Source: JABWBJ01 sp035646395 (lineage in GTDB: Bacteria > Gemmatimonadota > Gemmatimonadetes > Gemmatimonadales > Gemmatimonadaceae). Taken from it: DNA of 35,002 bases. Position 1 is the first letter of the stretch; each line of letters opens with the position of its first letter. The notes under the pieces are model-generated. The model was not told where the DNA came from, ran no database searches, and was given only the letters and a program-made list of their open reading frames with translations. The stretch is taken from contig DASRPK010000010.1 of assembly GCA_035646395.1 (NCBI GenBank), positions 1 to 35,002 of the forward strand, in the 5' to 3' direction. Position numbers and translations under genes: made by a program. Below are positions 23,384 to 31,287 of this stretch, one piece after another.

Positions 23384-24013
23384 GTGCCACGTCGACCACG
23401 ATTCTTCGTGCCGGGTCAGCCGGCGCACGTAGTTCAGCGCGGCAACAATCGCTCTGCGATCTTCGCCAGGGACGAGGATTATTTCGTCTTTCGTGAGTGC
23501 TTTGCCGATGCGTGCGGTCGCCACCAGTGCTCTGTTCACGCGTATGTCCTGATGACGAACCATGTGCACCTACTCATGACTCCCCAGTCGGAAGATGGCG
23601 TCGCGTCAGTCATGCAAGCGGTCGGCCGGCGCTACGTGCGCTATTTCAATGACACCTACAGCAGAACCGGGTCACTGTGGGAAGGCCGCTATCGCGCGAC
23701 GCTGATCGACAGCGAGCGGTACCTCTTCACCTGCTACCGCTACATCGAGATGAATCCGGTTCGGGCGGGGCTCGTCTCCCATCCTCGGCAGTACCCGTGG
23801 TCCAGTTACGGGGCCAACGCGCTCGGACAGCCAGATCCTCTGGTCACGACGCATGCGCACTGGTACGCGTTAGGCGAAAGCAGTGAGCGCAGGCAGGAGG
23901 AATACCGTGGGCTCTTTGACCACGTACTCGATGAACAGGCCGTCACCAGTGTTCGCGGCGCGACCCGGGTCAGACGGGGGTCAGACGGGGGTCAGACCGG
24001 GGTCAGACCCTGA
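23384..24013 (+). CDS. RAYT: REP-associated Y1 transposase (IS200/TnpA-like)
   Basis: A 209-residue single-strand HUH endonuclease of the Y1 transposase family. The metal-binding HUH motif is MTNHVHLLM (H60, H62). The likely catalytic Tyr is Y120 in CYRYIEMNPVRAGLV, which is the RAYT version of the motif. The N-terminus PRFFVPGQPAHVVQRGNN is also typical. The start is a GTG at 23384 with weak ribosome-site support. The last dozen or so residues (RRGSDGGQTGVRP) are translated from the right-hand repeat block, and the TGA stop lies in its hairpin loop. Such proteins mobilise REP sequences and not usually themselves; here the gene sits between two matching repeat blocks. Confidence 0.93.
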   Translation: MPRRPRFFVPGQPAHVVQRGNNRSAIFARDEDYFVFRECFADACGRHQCSVHAYVLMTNHVHLLMTPQSEDGVASVMQAVGRRYVRYFNDTYSRTGSLWEGRYRATLIDSERYLFTCYRYIEMNPVRAGLVSHPRQYPWSSYGANALGQPDPLVTTHAHWYALGESSERRQEEYRGLFDHVLDEQAVTSVRGATRVRRGSDGGQTGVRP

Positions 24014-24022
24014 TCTGACCCC
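23966..24022. repeat. Right 57-bp block of the RAYT element
   Basis: One degenerate unit (23966-23974) and exact GGGGTCAGA at 23977, 23988 and 23999 keep the 11-nt period; TCTGACCCC lies at 24014-24022. The last direct copy and the inverted copy form the same 9-bp stem with a 6-nt loop as on the left. Order, spacing and orientation are the same as in the left block, so the two are direct copies 718 bp apart. Confidence 0.92.
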
Positions 24023-24049
24023 TATTCCATCCGACTGAGCGTCAAACCC

Positions 24050-26665
24050 TCAGCGTCGCGTTCCCGGGCCGAGGGTCAGCGTCCGAAGAGTTTCGTCGAA
24101 ATTCACGGTCACCGCGATGCGATCACGGCCGTCCAGTTCGATCGCGATCATCACGAAGAGCGAGTCTCCGGGAAGAAGGTCGATCCCCGCTCGCAGGCTG
24201 AATGGCGGGACGCGAAACAGTGGTTGCACACTGTTTACCAGAAACATCGTTCCGCTGTTCAGTTGTGCACTGTATAACGAGTCTTCGGTAACGAAGAAGA
24301 GTTCGCGACCTGAGCGACCCCAGACGGCGCTTAACGCGCCGGTGCGAGATACTTGCCAGCGCGACGTCCCTCCCGCGATCGGGCGTACGAAGACTTCGCG
24401 CCGTCCAAACGCAACCGCGGTATACGCGAGCCATCGTCCGTCCGGCGACACGCGAGGACGCAGCGGCTGTTCGCGCTGGTCGACCAGCGTTATGCCCGAA
24501 TCCACGGTCTCGGCGGAGGCGAGCACCAGACCGCGGCCGGCTTCCAGCACGACCATCTGCCTGCCGTCGGGAAGCAGGCTGAAGTCCTCGATGCTCCCGG
24601 AACGACTCAGCACGCGTTGTGGCGGTGCGCTGCCATCCGCGGCGGCGCGAAAGAGCGTTCCGTGTTCATTCACGTACGAGAGAAACAGGACGTGCGTCCC
24701 ATCCGGCGACCAACTCGGCCGGCCGTTCCGTCTCGACGAATCGGCGCTGACCCTGACCAATGGTCCTGCCGGAAGGCGATAAACATATGTATCCCACCGG
24801 TCGCCAGCCCCCTCGTACCGCCAGAAGGCGAACGCGCCACCATCCGGTGACACGGACGTATTGAATGACCACGTATTGGGGGTCAGTGCTCCCGGAAGTT
24901 CGCGCCTGACGCCGCGGCGGTTCATCAATACGGGGCCAGCGGCAGGAGTGAGGGTATGCGCCAGCATCCCCGCGGCTGCACTCATGCCCAGTGGCGCACC
25001 CTGAACGAACGGCACGGCTGCGCCGGTGAACTCGAGACGGTTTACGTCAAAGGGAACGGCATACAGGGCGTCGCGCGCATACAGGATAAGATGGCCGTTC
25101 CCGGTATACGCGTCCGGATTGCCCGTCTCCACCGGATTGGCGAGCGGACGCACCTTCTTCGTATCGAGATCCAGAACGAACAGGTCGACGGCGAAGCTGA
25201 GCGGTGACTCGAGGGCAATGATTGCCGCTTTCCCACCAGGTAACGGCAAGCCATACACGGCAGTTGTCGTATCCTCCGCCACGAAGAGATCTTCAATCGG
25301 GCCACCGCTCTCCGACGTCCGAGAGAAGCGATTCCGCTTGTCGATTCGCCGACCGACGTAGAGGTACCCATCATCGCTCCACCGCACGGTACGGATGGTG
25401 TCGGCAAGTGGTCGTGGCGTGCCGCCTTGCGAGCCGACAACCTTGAGCGTTCCCCGCTCGACAAATGCGATCCATGCACCGTCAGGCGAGAAATCAACCG
25501 CCGGCGAATACACGCGCTCCATCGAGACATCGAACCGGCTCAGGCGCATGTCCGCAAACGTGTAGATCCACGGTCCGGTCGTGGTCAGGACGAGCAGTCG
25601 CGACCCGTCCTGGCTCAACTTGATGCCGTCGACGGACAGGCTGTCGGGAATGGCGACGTCAAACCGGATGGGTGGCCTGGTTCCCGTTTCCCTGACCGCT
25701 GGACGTTGCGACATCACGCCGAGTGCCACGGCCAGCAGCCCTGCGAGGCCCGCGAGGCCTAACGCGATCGGTTTCCAGGGAACCGGTGTGCTCCGCGCCG
25801 CGCCGGGCGCAGACGACGTGGCGCGCGTGAACGACGGCCTGCCTAACGCCTCGGCGAAGGCACCGGCCGTACTGAAACGGTCGGCAGGAAGCTTCTCCAG
25901 CGACTGGAGGATTGCCGCCTCGACATGCTCCGGGACCGATGCACGCTGGCTGCGGAGTGGTCGCGGCGGATCGGTGATGGCTCGCGTTACGATCGCCTGC
26001 GGTGTCGGGCCCGTAAACGGAGGCTCGCCGCTGAGCATCTCGTACGCCACGCAACCGAGTGCGTACACGTCCGAACGGGGCCCGAGCTCACGTTCTCCCA
26101 TCGCCTGCTCGGGACTCATGTAGTGCGGCGTTCCTAACGACATTCCGGTTTCGGTCATGCGCGTCCCGCCGGTCCTGCTCGCGGCCAGCGCGATCCCGAA
26201 GTCCGCCACGAGGGCGGAACCGTCGTGGAGGAGGATGTTTTCCGGCTTGATGTCCCGGTGAATGATGCCCTGGCGATGCGCGTAATCGAGTGCGCTCGCG
26301 ACCTCGCGGGTGATCCGCACCGAATCTTCCACCGGCAACTGCTTTTCTCTCGTCAGGCGGTCCCGCAGGGATTCGCCGGGAATGAACGGCATGACGTAGA
26401 ACACTGTGCCATCCACCTGGCCGGAATCGTGCAACCCCAGGATATGGGGGTGCTGCAGGTTGGCCGTGGTCGTGATTTCGTGGAGGAACCGGTCTGCTCC
26501 GATCACCGCTGCGAGTTCGGGCCGCAACACCTTGAGCGCGACTTTGCGCCGGTGCTTCACATCTTCCGCGAGGTATACGGTGGCCATTCCTCCGGCGCCA
26601 AGCTCGCGCTCGACCCGGTACCGCTCGAAGAGTGCCGTGTTCAGGCGATCCAGCGTGGCGGACAT
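24050..26665 (-). CDS. Ser/Thr protein kinase with C-terminal TolB-like propeller
   Basis: An 871-residue membrane kinase. The N-terminal kinase domain has the Gly loop LGAGGMATVY (22-31), Lys in VALKVL (K45), the catalytic loop HRDIKPEN (136-143), DFG (155-157) and GTPHYMSPEQAMG. A single membrane segment follows near 300-320 (IALGLAGLAGLLAVALGVM). The C-terminal 540 residues contain repeated PD40/WD40-like blades (SPDGAWIAFVE, SPDGTHVLFLS, SPDGRWLAYTA) and probably lie outside the membrane. The ATG at 26665 is chosen over the open frame upstream because it starts just before the kinase fold. It probably senses an extracytoplasmic cue; the targets are unknown. This layout is common in Acidobacteriota and Gemmatimonadota. 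Confidence 0.93.
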   Translation of the reverse strand: MSATLDRLNTALFERYRVERELGAGGMATVYLAEDVKHRRKVALKVLRPELAAVIGADRFLHEITTTANLQHPHILGLHDSGQVDGTVFYVMPFIPGESLRDRLTREKQLPVEDSVRITREVASALDYAHRQGIIHRDIKPENILLHDGSALVADFGIALAASRTGGTRMTETGMSLGTPHYMSPEQAMGERELGPRSDVYALGCVAYEMLSGEPPFTGPTPQAIVTRAITDPPRPLRSQRASVPEHVEAAILQSLEKLPADRFSTAGAFAEALGRPSFTRATSSAPGAARSTPVPWKPIALGLAGLAGLLAVALGVMSQRPAVRETGTRPPIRFDVAIPDSLSVDGIKLSQDGSRLLVLTTTGPWIYTFADMRLSRFDVSMERVYSPAVDFSPDGAWIAFVERGTLKVVGSQGGTPRPLADTIRTVRWSDDGYLYVGRRIDKRNRFSRTSESGGPIEDLFVAEDTTTAVYGLPLPGGKAAIIALESPLSFAVDLFVLDLDTKKVRPLANPVETGNPDAYTGNGHLILYARDALYAVPFDVNRLEFTGAAVPFVQGAPLGMSAAAGMLAHTLTPAAGPVLMNRRGVRRELPGALTPNTWSFNTSVSPDGGAFAFWRYEGAGDRWDTYVYRLPAGPLVRVSADSSRRNGRPSWSPDGTHVLFLSYVNEHGTLFRAAADGSAPPQRVLSRSGSIEDFSLLPDGRQMVVLEAGRGLVLASAETVDSGITLVDQREQPLRPRVSPDGRWLAYTAVAFGRREVFVRPIAGGTSRWQVSRTGALSAVWGRSGRELFFVTEDSLYSAQLNSGTMFLVNSVQPLFRVPPFSLRAGIDLLPGDSLFVMIAIELDGRDRIAVTVNFDETLRTLTLGPGTRR

Positions 26666-26732
26666 GCGGTCAAAGATGCCGCGCTCAATGGCTCTTCGCG
26701 ACCATGTCTCTCGCGAGCATCTGTCGCCGTCG

Positions 26733-27971
26733 TCATTCTCCGTCGCTGGCCTGGTGCGCGACAATCGCGGTCGCCGCGAGGTACCCTGTCGAGTTGAGCA
26801 CCGTGGCAAAAATGTCCGGGATCGCGTCGACCGCGATCAGGATACCGATGCCTTCGACGGGCAGGCCGATGCTCAGGAAGAGCGGCGCCAGCACGAGGAA
26901 TCCGCCCCGGGGAACTCCCGGAGCGGCAAACGCCAGGATGATCGACGCGAACGCTATCGTCGCGATCTGGCCCAGGCCGAGTGGAATTCCGTAAAACCAG
27001 GCGATGAACGAGGCGCCCATCGTCCACGAGACCGGGGCCGCAATCTTGAACATGGATACCGAAAGCGGGACAACAAAACCGCTGATCCGCTTCGGGATCT
27101 CGAGGACACGTTCGGCGCCCTCCACCAGGGCAGGCAGCGACGCGATCGATGACGACGACGCAAACGCAACCGATTGCGCCGGCAGCACCGCACGCGCGAA
27201 TCGCGCCGTCGGCACCTTGGCGAAGATCGCCACCACCGGGTAGAGCAAGGCAATGATCAGGATGCTGGCGAGAGAGTACGCCACCACATAGAAGCCAACG
27301 GCCCCGGCGACGCCGGCCCCGCCGCGCGCCGCCAGCGGCAGGACGAGCGCAAAGACGCCTAACGGTGCGAGCGCCACCACCCAGCGCACGATCACGAGCA
27401 TGGCCTCGGTCAGGCCGCGAAAGACGGCCAACACCGGCTCGCGCACCTCCGGCGCTGTCTTTGCAATGGCCAGCGCCAGGATCAACGTGAACAGGATGAG
27501 CTGGAGCATCGCTCCGTTGGCCGCTGCCGCAACCGGATTCGTGGGAATGAGCGAGGTGAGCCAGGCGGCAAATCCGGGCGCGGCGCCTTCGGCCGCAAGC
27601 TGGCCGGCTGCCTCCACGGCTCCTGGAGGAAGGGGCGGCCGGGACGTATTTGCGCCCAGCAAGCGGAACGACGCGATGCCGACGGGCATGATCACGATCG
27701 CACAGCCGATGAGCAGGAGGAGGAACGTGAGCAGGCTACGCCCTCCGAGCTTCCCGATCGCGCGAAGGTCTGCCGCTCCCGCCACGCCGGTGATGAGCAG
27801 CGAGACGACCAGCGGGATGACCGTCATCCGGATCGCGTTGATCCAGACGGTTCCGATGGGCACCAGGGCATCCGTCGCGCGCAGCAGGCGTGCATCGCCG
27901 GATGCCGCGATCAGTGCACCGCCGGCCAGGCCGGCACCTAACGACAGCAGGACGCGGGTATTCTCTTTCAT
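26733..27971 (-). CDS. Dicarboxylate/amino acid:cation symporter (DAACS, SDF family)
   Basis: A 412-residue Na+- or H+-coupled symporter for C4-dicarboxylates or acidic amino acids in the inner membrane. The serine-rich re-entrant loop (VAFASSSSIASLPALVEGAE) and the second loop region (MFKIAAPVSWTMGASFIAWFYG) are typical. About eight hydrophobic segments are visible. The ATG at 27971 has a GAGGGG Shine-Dalgarno that overlaps the SDR stop. It lies between the SDR and the kinase on one strand; the substrate cannot be told. Confidence 0.92.
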   Translation of the reverse strand: MKENTRVLLSLGAGLAGGALIAASGDARLLRATDALVPIGTVWINAIRMTVIPLVVSLLITGVAGAADLRAIGKLGGRSLLTFLLLLIGCAIVIMPVGIASFRLLGANTSRPPLPPGAVEAAGQLAAEGAAPGFAAWLTSLIPTNPVAAAANGAMLQLILFTLILALAIAKTAPEVREPVLAVFRGLTEAMLVIVRWVVALAPLGVFALVLPLAARGGAGVAGAVGFYVVAYSLASILIIALLYPVVAIFAKVPTARFARAVLPAQSVAFASSSSIASLPALVEGAERVLEIPKRISGFVVPLSVSMFKIAAPVSWTMGASFIAWFYGIPLGLGQIATIAFASIILAFAAPGVPRGGFLVLAPLFLSIGLPVEGIGILIAVDAIPDIFATVLNSTGYLAATAIVAHQASDGE

Positions 27972-27978
27972 GCACCCC

Positions 27979-28731
27979 TCACATCATCAGGTCGCCGCCG
28001 TTTATGTCGAACGTCGCACCGGTGATGTATCCCGCCGCCTCCGACGCGACGAAGCAGATCACGTCGGCGACTTCGAGCGCGGTGCCGAGGCGGGGAATCG
28101 GGTAGCCTGCCGCTATCTGCTCGAGTCGTTCATTGCTCGCGGTTTCGCGCGTCAACTCGGTGTCGATCATGCCCGGACATACGGCATTCACCGTGATGCC
28201 GTACACGCCCAGCTCCCTGGCCGACGCGCGCGTCAGCCCCAGCAGCCCGGTCTTCGTCGTGGTGTAATGAACGCCACCGAGTGTGCTCACCATCCGTCCG
28301 GCAGTCGAGGAAATGTTCACGATCCGGCCGTAGTGCTGCGCCTTCATGGCCGGTACCGCTGCCCGGGTCAGCAGGAACGGCGCGGTGAGGTTGACCTCGA
28401 GTGCCCGGCGCCACTCGTCAGGCGTGATCTGTTCGAACCGGGTCGTGAACGGAAGCGCCGCATTGTTGACGAGGATATCCAATCGGCCGAACTGGGCCAG
28501 CGTGCGCTGCACCAGCGACTCGGCTACGCCCTCTTCCTCGAGATCACCATGCACCGCAATCGATGATCGTCCCAATTCAAGCGCAGTCGCCTCGGCCCGG
28601 TCACGGTCGCGCACGTTGATGGCGACCGACGCGCCCCGTTCCAGTAGCCGCGCAGCCGCGGCCCTGCCGAGGCCACGCGAGGCACCAGTGATGAGCGCGA
28701 CCCGACCTGCGAAGTCCTGGAGGATTTCCAA
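27979..28731 (-). CDS. Short-chain dehydrogenase/reductase (FabG-like)
   Basis: A 250-residue NAD(P)-dependent SDR. The cofactor site is TGASRGLGRAA (about 15-25), then NNAA (about 89-92). The catalytic residues are Ser in VNISSTAGR (about 141), Y156 and K160 in HYTTTKTGL. The C-terminal ITGATFDINGGDLMM is typical of FabG-like enzymes. The start appears to be a TTG at 28731, just before the conserved DFAGRVALITGAS; no ATG is in the right place. It follows the multicopper oxidase by 29 bp. The substrate is unknown. Confidence 0.9.
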   Translation of the reverse strand: MEILQDFAGRVALITGASRGLGRAAAARLLERGASVAINVRDRDRAEATALELGRSSIAVHGDLEEEGVAESLVQRTLAQFGRLDILVNNAALPFTTRFEQITPDEWRRALEVNLTAPFLLTRAAVPAMKAQHYGRIVNISSTAGRMVSTLGGVHYTTTKTGLLGLTRASARELGVYGITVNAVCPGMIDTELTRETASNERLEQIAAGYPIPRLGTALEVADVICFVASEAAGYITGATFDINGGDLMM

Positions 28732-28760
28732 TGGTGCCCGCTGTCCGGTTGCCGCTGGGT

Positions 28761-30638
28761 TTACCGCACAACGCGCACGGCATTCGTAGTGATCACGTTC
28801 CCCAGCCGCAGGACGTCGATGCGGAGGTCGCCCGGGCCGTCGGGTTCGTACTCGAAGTCGTACGTCTCCCCCACGCCAATGGTGAGTGTGGCCGCGCGCT
28901 TCGTGGCCTGGTTAGGCGGCAGATCCGCGCCGTCCTTCGCGATCGCGCGCCACTGGACAGGCCCCGATTCGCTCCGAAGTGACACGACCAGGGTGAAGTT
29001 GGGCGTGATGTTGATGATCCGGAACCGGTGCTTCATGCCCGCCTTGAGCTGCATCGGGGCGGGTTTGGTCGAGCGATTGATCTCAACGCCCGGCGTGACG
29101 CCGGGGCCGACAGGGCCTGAGCCGCCAAGGAGCACAATGTGATCGACTGCGGGATCGAATTTCGTTCCGGGCTCCACGACGACCAGCGCACCATACATGC
29201 CGGAGACAAGCTGCTTGCTGTCATGGCCGTGCGTGTGATACATGAAGGTGCCGGCGCGCGGAGGCGTGAACTTGACGTCGAAGGTCTGGTCAGGCTCCAC
29301 GGGCGGCATGATCTGCCCGGACTGGCCGCTCCAGCCGGGCACCCCGTCATTGAAGCTTTCCAGCTCGATGCCGTGCCAATGGATCGCGAGGGGTTCGTGA
29401 ACCCCGTTTTTCACTCCGATCACGACCGGTTCACCCTTCGTGAGGATGATCGGTGGGCTCGGGTTCGTGACCACATCGCTCGCCGCGCTGTCGTTCGACA
29501 GGGAAAAACCCACGCCCGCGTTAGGCCCGTACCGGTTCGGAATCTCCCGGATGTCGAGCGACAAGCGACGTCGCGCGTGTTGCTCGAGGTCGGGCGCCGC
29601 GGTCTCGTCTCCGGGCTGGACGACGATGCCAAGGACCAGGCCCGCCATTGCGCGCGCGGGATCGTGTTCGGCGTGGGCGTCTTCTCCCGGTGGGCCGGTA
29701 GCGTCGCCGTCGCGCATCCGGCCGGTCACGTGGGCGAGGATGTGACAATGGAACAGCCAGTTGCCCACTCGATCGGGCACCCAGCGCATCGCCATGGTCG
29801 TACCGGGCGTCAACAACTCCGTGGTTACCAGTCGCCGGTTTGGTGAACCGTAGACGACGTCGCGCAATGCCGTTCCACGGCTTTCGACTGTGTAGAACGT
29901 TCCGTGCAAGTGCATCGGGTGCGGTGCCACGCTGGCATTGATCACGCGCCATTCCACGGCCAGGCCGAAGGGAACCGTCAGGCGTTCGGTGTGGGGCCAG
30001 GAGCGGCCATTCACGACGAACGTGATTTTTCGGGGTGTCCCGGGTGGCGGTACGGGGCCGAGCCACTCGCCGATGACGAAGACCCGGTCCGCGTTAGGGT
30101 CGGTCCCGGGAGCATCGATGATGAGCGCGCCGGTCAGCTGGCCATCCGCTCCGGTGCGCTGGGTGAACAGCGAATCGGCCGTCTGTCCCCAGTAGTAGTA
30201 GGTGCCGGGTGCGCCCGCCCTGAACCGGAACTCGAGGCCTTTACCGGGCGCCATCGTCACGAATGCATCTTTCGCGAGTGGGCGCGGACCGATGCCGTGC
30301 AACTTCATCGCGACCGGGAGCCGGTTGCGCACGAACATGTGGATCTCGGTTCCCGCCGGAACGCGGACCAGTGGTCCGGGAATATTCGGGGCGCCGCCTT
30401 CGATGGCGAACGCGTACACATCGCGCACCGGCCCCTCGGTTCCTTCCGGGCGCCAGGTCGCGCGCACGGCTTCGAGGCGGACCTTGAGGACCTTGCCGGT
30501 GAGTGTACCGGCCGGCTCGCGGTTGTCGTGCGTGACGGCTTCGGCGACTGGCCGGGGCGAGCTGCCTGACGATTGCGCCTGCAATTGCGGAGCGATCAGG
30601 CAGGCGAGCGCGAAGCGCAACCCCGTCGCGCGCATCAT
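28761..30638 (-). CDS. Multicopper oxidase with permuted motif order
   Basis: A 625-residue secreted cupredoxin protein. The start at 30638 gives a signal peptide (MMRATGLRFALACLIAPQL, cut near AQA-Q) and overlaps the cytochrome stop. The copper motifs appear in this order: a degenerate first domain (LHGIG near 112, YYYWGQ near 147, lacking the HxH pair), a domain with HPMHLHG (near 238) and HCHILAH...M (near 297), a domain with HWHG (near 417) and YHTHGH (near 466), and a last domain without ligands. In ordinary three-domain enzymes the HWHG/HxH domain comes first and HPxHLHG/HCHxxxH last. All ligands for a type 1 site and a trinuclear cluster are present. It probably oxidises a metal or organic substrate in the periplasm. 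Confidence 0.9.
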   Translation of the reverse strand: MMRATGLRFALACLIAPQLQAQSSGSSPRPVAEAVTHDNREPAGTLTGKVLKVRLEAVRATWRPEGTEGPVRDVYAFAIEGGAPNIPGPLVRVPAGTEIHMFVRNRLPVAMKLHGIGPRPLAKDAFVTMAPGKGLEFRFRAGAPGTYYYWGQTADSLFTQRTGADGQLTGALIIDAPGTDPNADRVFVIGEWLGPVPPPGTPRKITFVVNGRSWPHTERLTVPFGLAVEWRVINASVAPHPMHLHGTFYTVESRGTALRDVVYGSPNRRLVTTELLTPGTTMAMRWVPDRVGNWLFHCHILAHVTGRMRDGDATGPPGEDAHAEHDPARAMAGLVLGIVVQPGDETAAPDLEQHARRRLSLDIREIPNRYGPNAGVGFSLSNDSAASDVVTNPSPPIILTKGEPVVIGVKNGVHEPLAIHWHGIELESFNDGVPGWSGQSGQIMPPVEPDQTFDVKFTPPRAGTFMYHTHGHDSKQLVSGMYGALVVVEPGTKFDPAVDHIVLLGGSGPVGPGVTPGVEINRSTKPAPMQLKAGMKHRFRIINITPNFTLVVSLRSESGPVQWRAIAKDGADLPPNQATKRAATLTIGVGETYDFEYEPDGPGDLRIDVLRLGNVITTNAVRVVR

Positions 30639-31126
30639 TCCGGCGGTCTGACAGCCGGCGGCAATTCCAGCGCCGGCCGGCGCTGGCCGCGATGACACGT
30701 CGTGCAATTCACCTGTGGATTCGTGCTCCGCAGGTTGGGAATCTTCTTCAGATGGTCGTTGTTGATTGCCGCCATCATGACGGTCATGTCGCGCGCGACC
30801 TGCTTGGTGGGCTTCTCATCGGAATCCCACACACCAGGCGCGTGGCAATGCGTGCAATCGACGCCCAGCGCGACCGTGAAGCCGAACTCCATGATCCGCA
30901 GGAATCGTCCGGCGGTGACGCCCCTGTACTGCTGGATGTTGTTGAAGACGTCGACGGCCGGCTGCTCTTCCCGTCCGGCAATGAACTTTTTCAGCTCGGC
31001 CAGGGCGGCTGCCTGGTCGAACGGCGGCCCGGCTGGCGTCGAGTCGCGCACCTGCGCGGCGGCCTCACTCGTCAGGCACACTGCCAGCAGTGCCGTTAGA
31101 CGAACGCGTGCTGTGAGAACTCTCAT
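30635..31126 (-). CDS. Dihaem cytochrome c, reaction-centre cytochrome-like
   Basis: A 163-residue exported protein with an N-terminal signal peptide (to about residue 24, ending AAAQ). It has two haem motifs, CTHCH (91-95) and CTTCH (141-145). The stretch VFNNIQQYRGVTAGRFLRIMEFGFTVALGVDC resembles the photosynthetic reaction-centre cytochrome c domain (CytoC_RC), of which short non-photosynthetic versions are frequent in Acidobacteriota and Gemmatimonadota. No photosynthesis genes are in the window. The stop overlaps the multicopper oxidase start (ATGATGA), which suggests that the two work together in periplasmic electron transfer. The ATG at 31126 lacks a clear Shine-Dalgarno. Confidence 0.9.
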   Translation of the reverse strand: MRVLTARVRLTALLAVCLTSEAAAQVRDSTPAGPPFDQAAALAELKKFIAGREEQPAVDVFNNIQQYRGVTAGRFLRIMEFGFTVALGVDCTHCHAPGVWDSDEKPTKQVARDMTVMMAAINNDHLKKIPNLRSTNPQVNCTTCHRGQRRPALELPPAVRPPE

Positions 31127-31287
31127 GAATGACCCGGTTTTTGAACGCGTAGACGTTACGACTCGCCGGTGAACTCGGCAAGGAAAATGCCCGCCCGCAG
31201 GGGTCAGGGCGCTGTGGTTAGTGCCGGCACATCATCGACAGGATTCGTGGTGGGTTTCATATTCCCCGCCGTCCTTTCACCGAGCAC

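Noticed and set aside
22100..24022. CRISPR array
   Set aside because: Repeat units are 7-11 nt with no unique spacers, and no cas genes are present.
26666..26809. N-terminal extension of the protein kinase
   Set aside because: It would overlap the symporter gene and precedes the kinase fold without homology.
30639..30707. N-terminal extension of the multicopper oxidase
   Set aside because: It overlaps the cytochrome gene; the ATG at 30638 gives a proper signal peptide.
31127..31287. tRNA, riboswitch or promoter in the gap before the second permease
   Set aside because: No cloverleaf, conserved aptamer or good promoter pair was found by eye; the other gaps likewise show no tRNA.
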